A stretch of DNA of 5,375 nt. Source: Nocardioidaceae bacterium. Its GTDB lineage: Bacteria; Actinomycetota; Actinomycetes; Propionibacteriales; Nocardioidaceae. This document shows positions 4,929 through 5,375 of this stretch, piece after piece (the stretch's first letter is position 1; the number at the start of each line of letters is the position of its first letter). The stretch spans positions 1 through 5,375 of the forward strand of contig JAGQUE010000405.1 of assembly GCA_020438665.1 (NCBI GenBank), given 5' to 3'. The notes under the pieces are model-generated. The model had not been told where the DNA came from. It did no database searches and saw only the letters and a list, made by a program, of their open reading frames with translations. The position numbers were made by a program, and so were the translations under genes.

Positions 4929-5375
4929 GCCGATAGCCGACGCCGCGGACCGTCTCGAGCCGGTGCGTGCCGAACGGGGCGTCGATCTTGCGGCGCAGAT
5001 AGCCGACATAGACCTCGACGAGGTTCTCGCTGCCGGGATAGTCGGTGTCCCAGACGTTGGCCAGGATGTCGGCCTTGGTCACCGCGTCGCCGCAGCGGCG
5101 CATCAGGAAGTGGAGCAGGAGGAACTCGCGGGGGGTGAGCTCGAGCCCGGCGTCGCCGCGGGTGACCCGGTGGCTGTTGGGGTCAAGGGCCAGGTCGCCG
5201 CACCGCAGCACCACCGGTCGCTGGGGGGAGCCCCGTCGCACGAGCGCGCGCAGGCGAGCGACGAGCACGGGAAACGAGAACGGCTTGCTGAGGAAGTCGT
5301 CGGCTCCTGTGTCGAGTGCCTCTGCCTCGTCGTACTCGCCGTCCTTGGCGGTCAAGATCAGCACCGGCGTCCAGT
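4912..5375 (-). CDS. OmpR/PhoB-family response regulator, C-terminal part (5' end outside window)
   Basis: A DNA-binding response regulator entering from the right edge; 153 residues are visible. The fragment opens in the fourth strand of the receiver domain (WTPVLILTAKD) with the conserved Thr, then GADDFLSKPF with the conserved Lys and Pro of the switch site. The phospho-accepting Asp is outside the window. After a short linker comes a winged-helix domain of OmpR type (LELTPREFLLLHFLM, then ENLVEVYVGYLRRKID and LETVRGVGYRL), ending normally at the family C-terminus. The GTG at 5364 is an internal codon of a beta strand, not a start. Its 3' end overlaps the histidine kinase gene on the other strand by 17 bp, so the two are tail to tail. 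The kinase is the natural candidate partner, but pairing is inferred from proximity. Confidence 0.95.
   Translation of the reverse strand, partial: WTPVLILTAKDGEYDEAEALDTGADDFLSKPFSFPVLVARLRALVRRGSPQRPVVLRCGDLALDPNSHRVTRGDAGLELTPREFLLLHFLMRRCGDAVTKADILANVWDTDYPGSENLVEVYVGYLRRKIDAPFGTHRLETVRGVGYRLNPSG

Noticed and set aside
3363..5009. Long reverse-strand open frame (548 codons) antisense to the histidine kinase
   Set aside because: Composition is that of a GC-rich shadow frame (Arg, Asp, Gly, Pro heavy) with no domain signature, while the + strand kinase has every expected motif.
5362..5364. GTG as start of the response regulator
   Set aside because: It falls inside a receiver-domain beta strand (PVLILTAKD); the frame continues off the right edge and the phospho-Asp region lies beyond.
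1..5375. CRISPR array, tRNA or rRNA gene, insertion sequence, phage or defence gene
   Set aside because: I saw no regularly spaced repeats, tRNA-like folds, transposase motifs or terminal inverted repeats; all coding space is taken by metabolic and regulatory genes.

Overview
The window is GC-rich DNA with strong G/C preference at third codon positions, TANNNT-type -10 boxes and two-component and TetR genes of actinobacterial type. It most resembles a Propionibacteriales/Nocardioidaceae-like actinobacterium; that placement is inferred from style, not from a marker gene. There are six protein genes (two cut by the window edges) and one likely small ORF. I see no tRNA, rRNA, CRISPR array, insertion sequence or phage gene.

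Left part (1-833): the C-terminal half of a long-chain-type acyl-CoA dehydrogenase on the + strand, followed by a 153-bp convergent gap. The gap holds a purine-rich tract and a hairpin-bearing segment that look like dispersed intergenic repeats.

Left-centre (834-1930): a divergent pair, a small four-helix membrane protein (- strand) and a TetR-family repressor (+ strand). Two near-identical palindromes (core CGCAACT-N3-AGTTGCG) lie between them. Each overlaps the predicted -35 box of one promoter and lies just downstream of the predicted start of the other. This looks like an autoregulated repressor controlling a membrane protein of unknown role.

Centre (2035-3345, - strand): a degenerate EAL plus HDOD signalling protein (YuxH-like layout). 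The EAL catalytic positions are replaced, so it is probably a non-hydrolysing scaffold or sensor. It is divergent from the next gene.

Right part (3423-5375): a TANNNT box exactly 7 nt before an ATG suggests a leaderless transcript. It would begin with a 28-codon ORF whose stop overlaps the start of a membrane sensor histidine kinase (ATGA). The kinase gene converges on an OmpR/PhoB-family response regulator, truncated by the right edge, and the two coding sequences overlap tail to tail by 17 bp. A kinase and regulator facing each other is not the usual co-directional arrangement.

The most interesting points are the two-operator divergent promoter, the leaderless small ORF coupled to the kinase, the tail-to-tail two-component pair, and the possible dispersed repeats after the dehydrogenase. 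I do not see a clear-cut new defence or mobile system.
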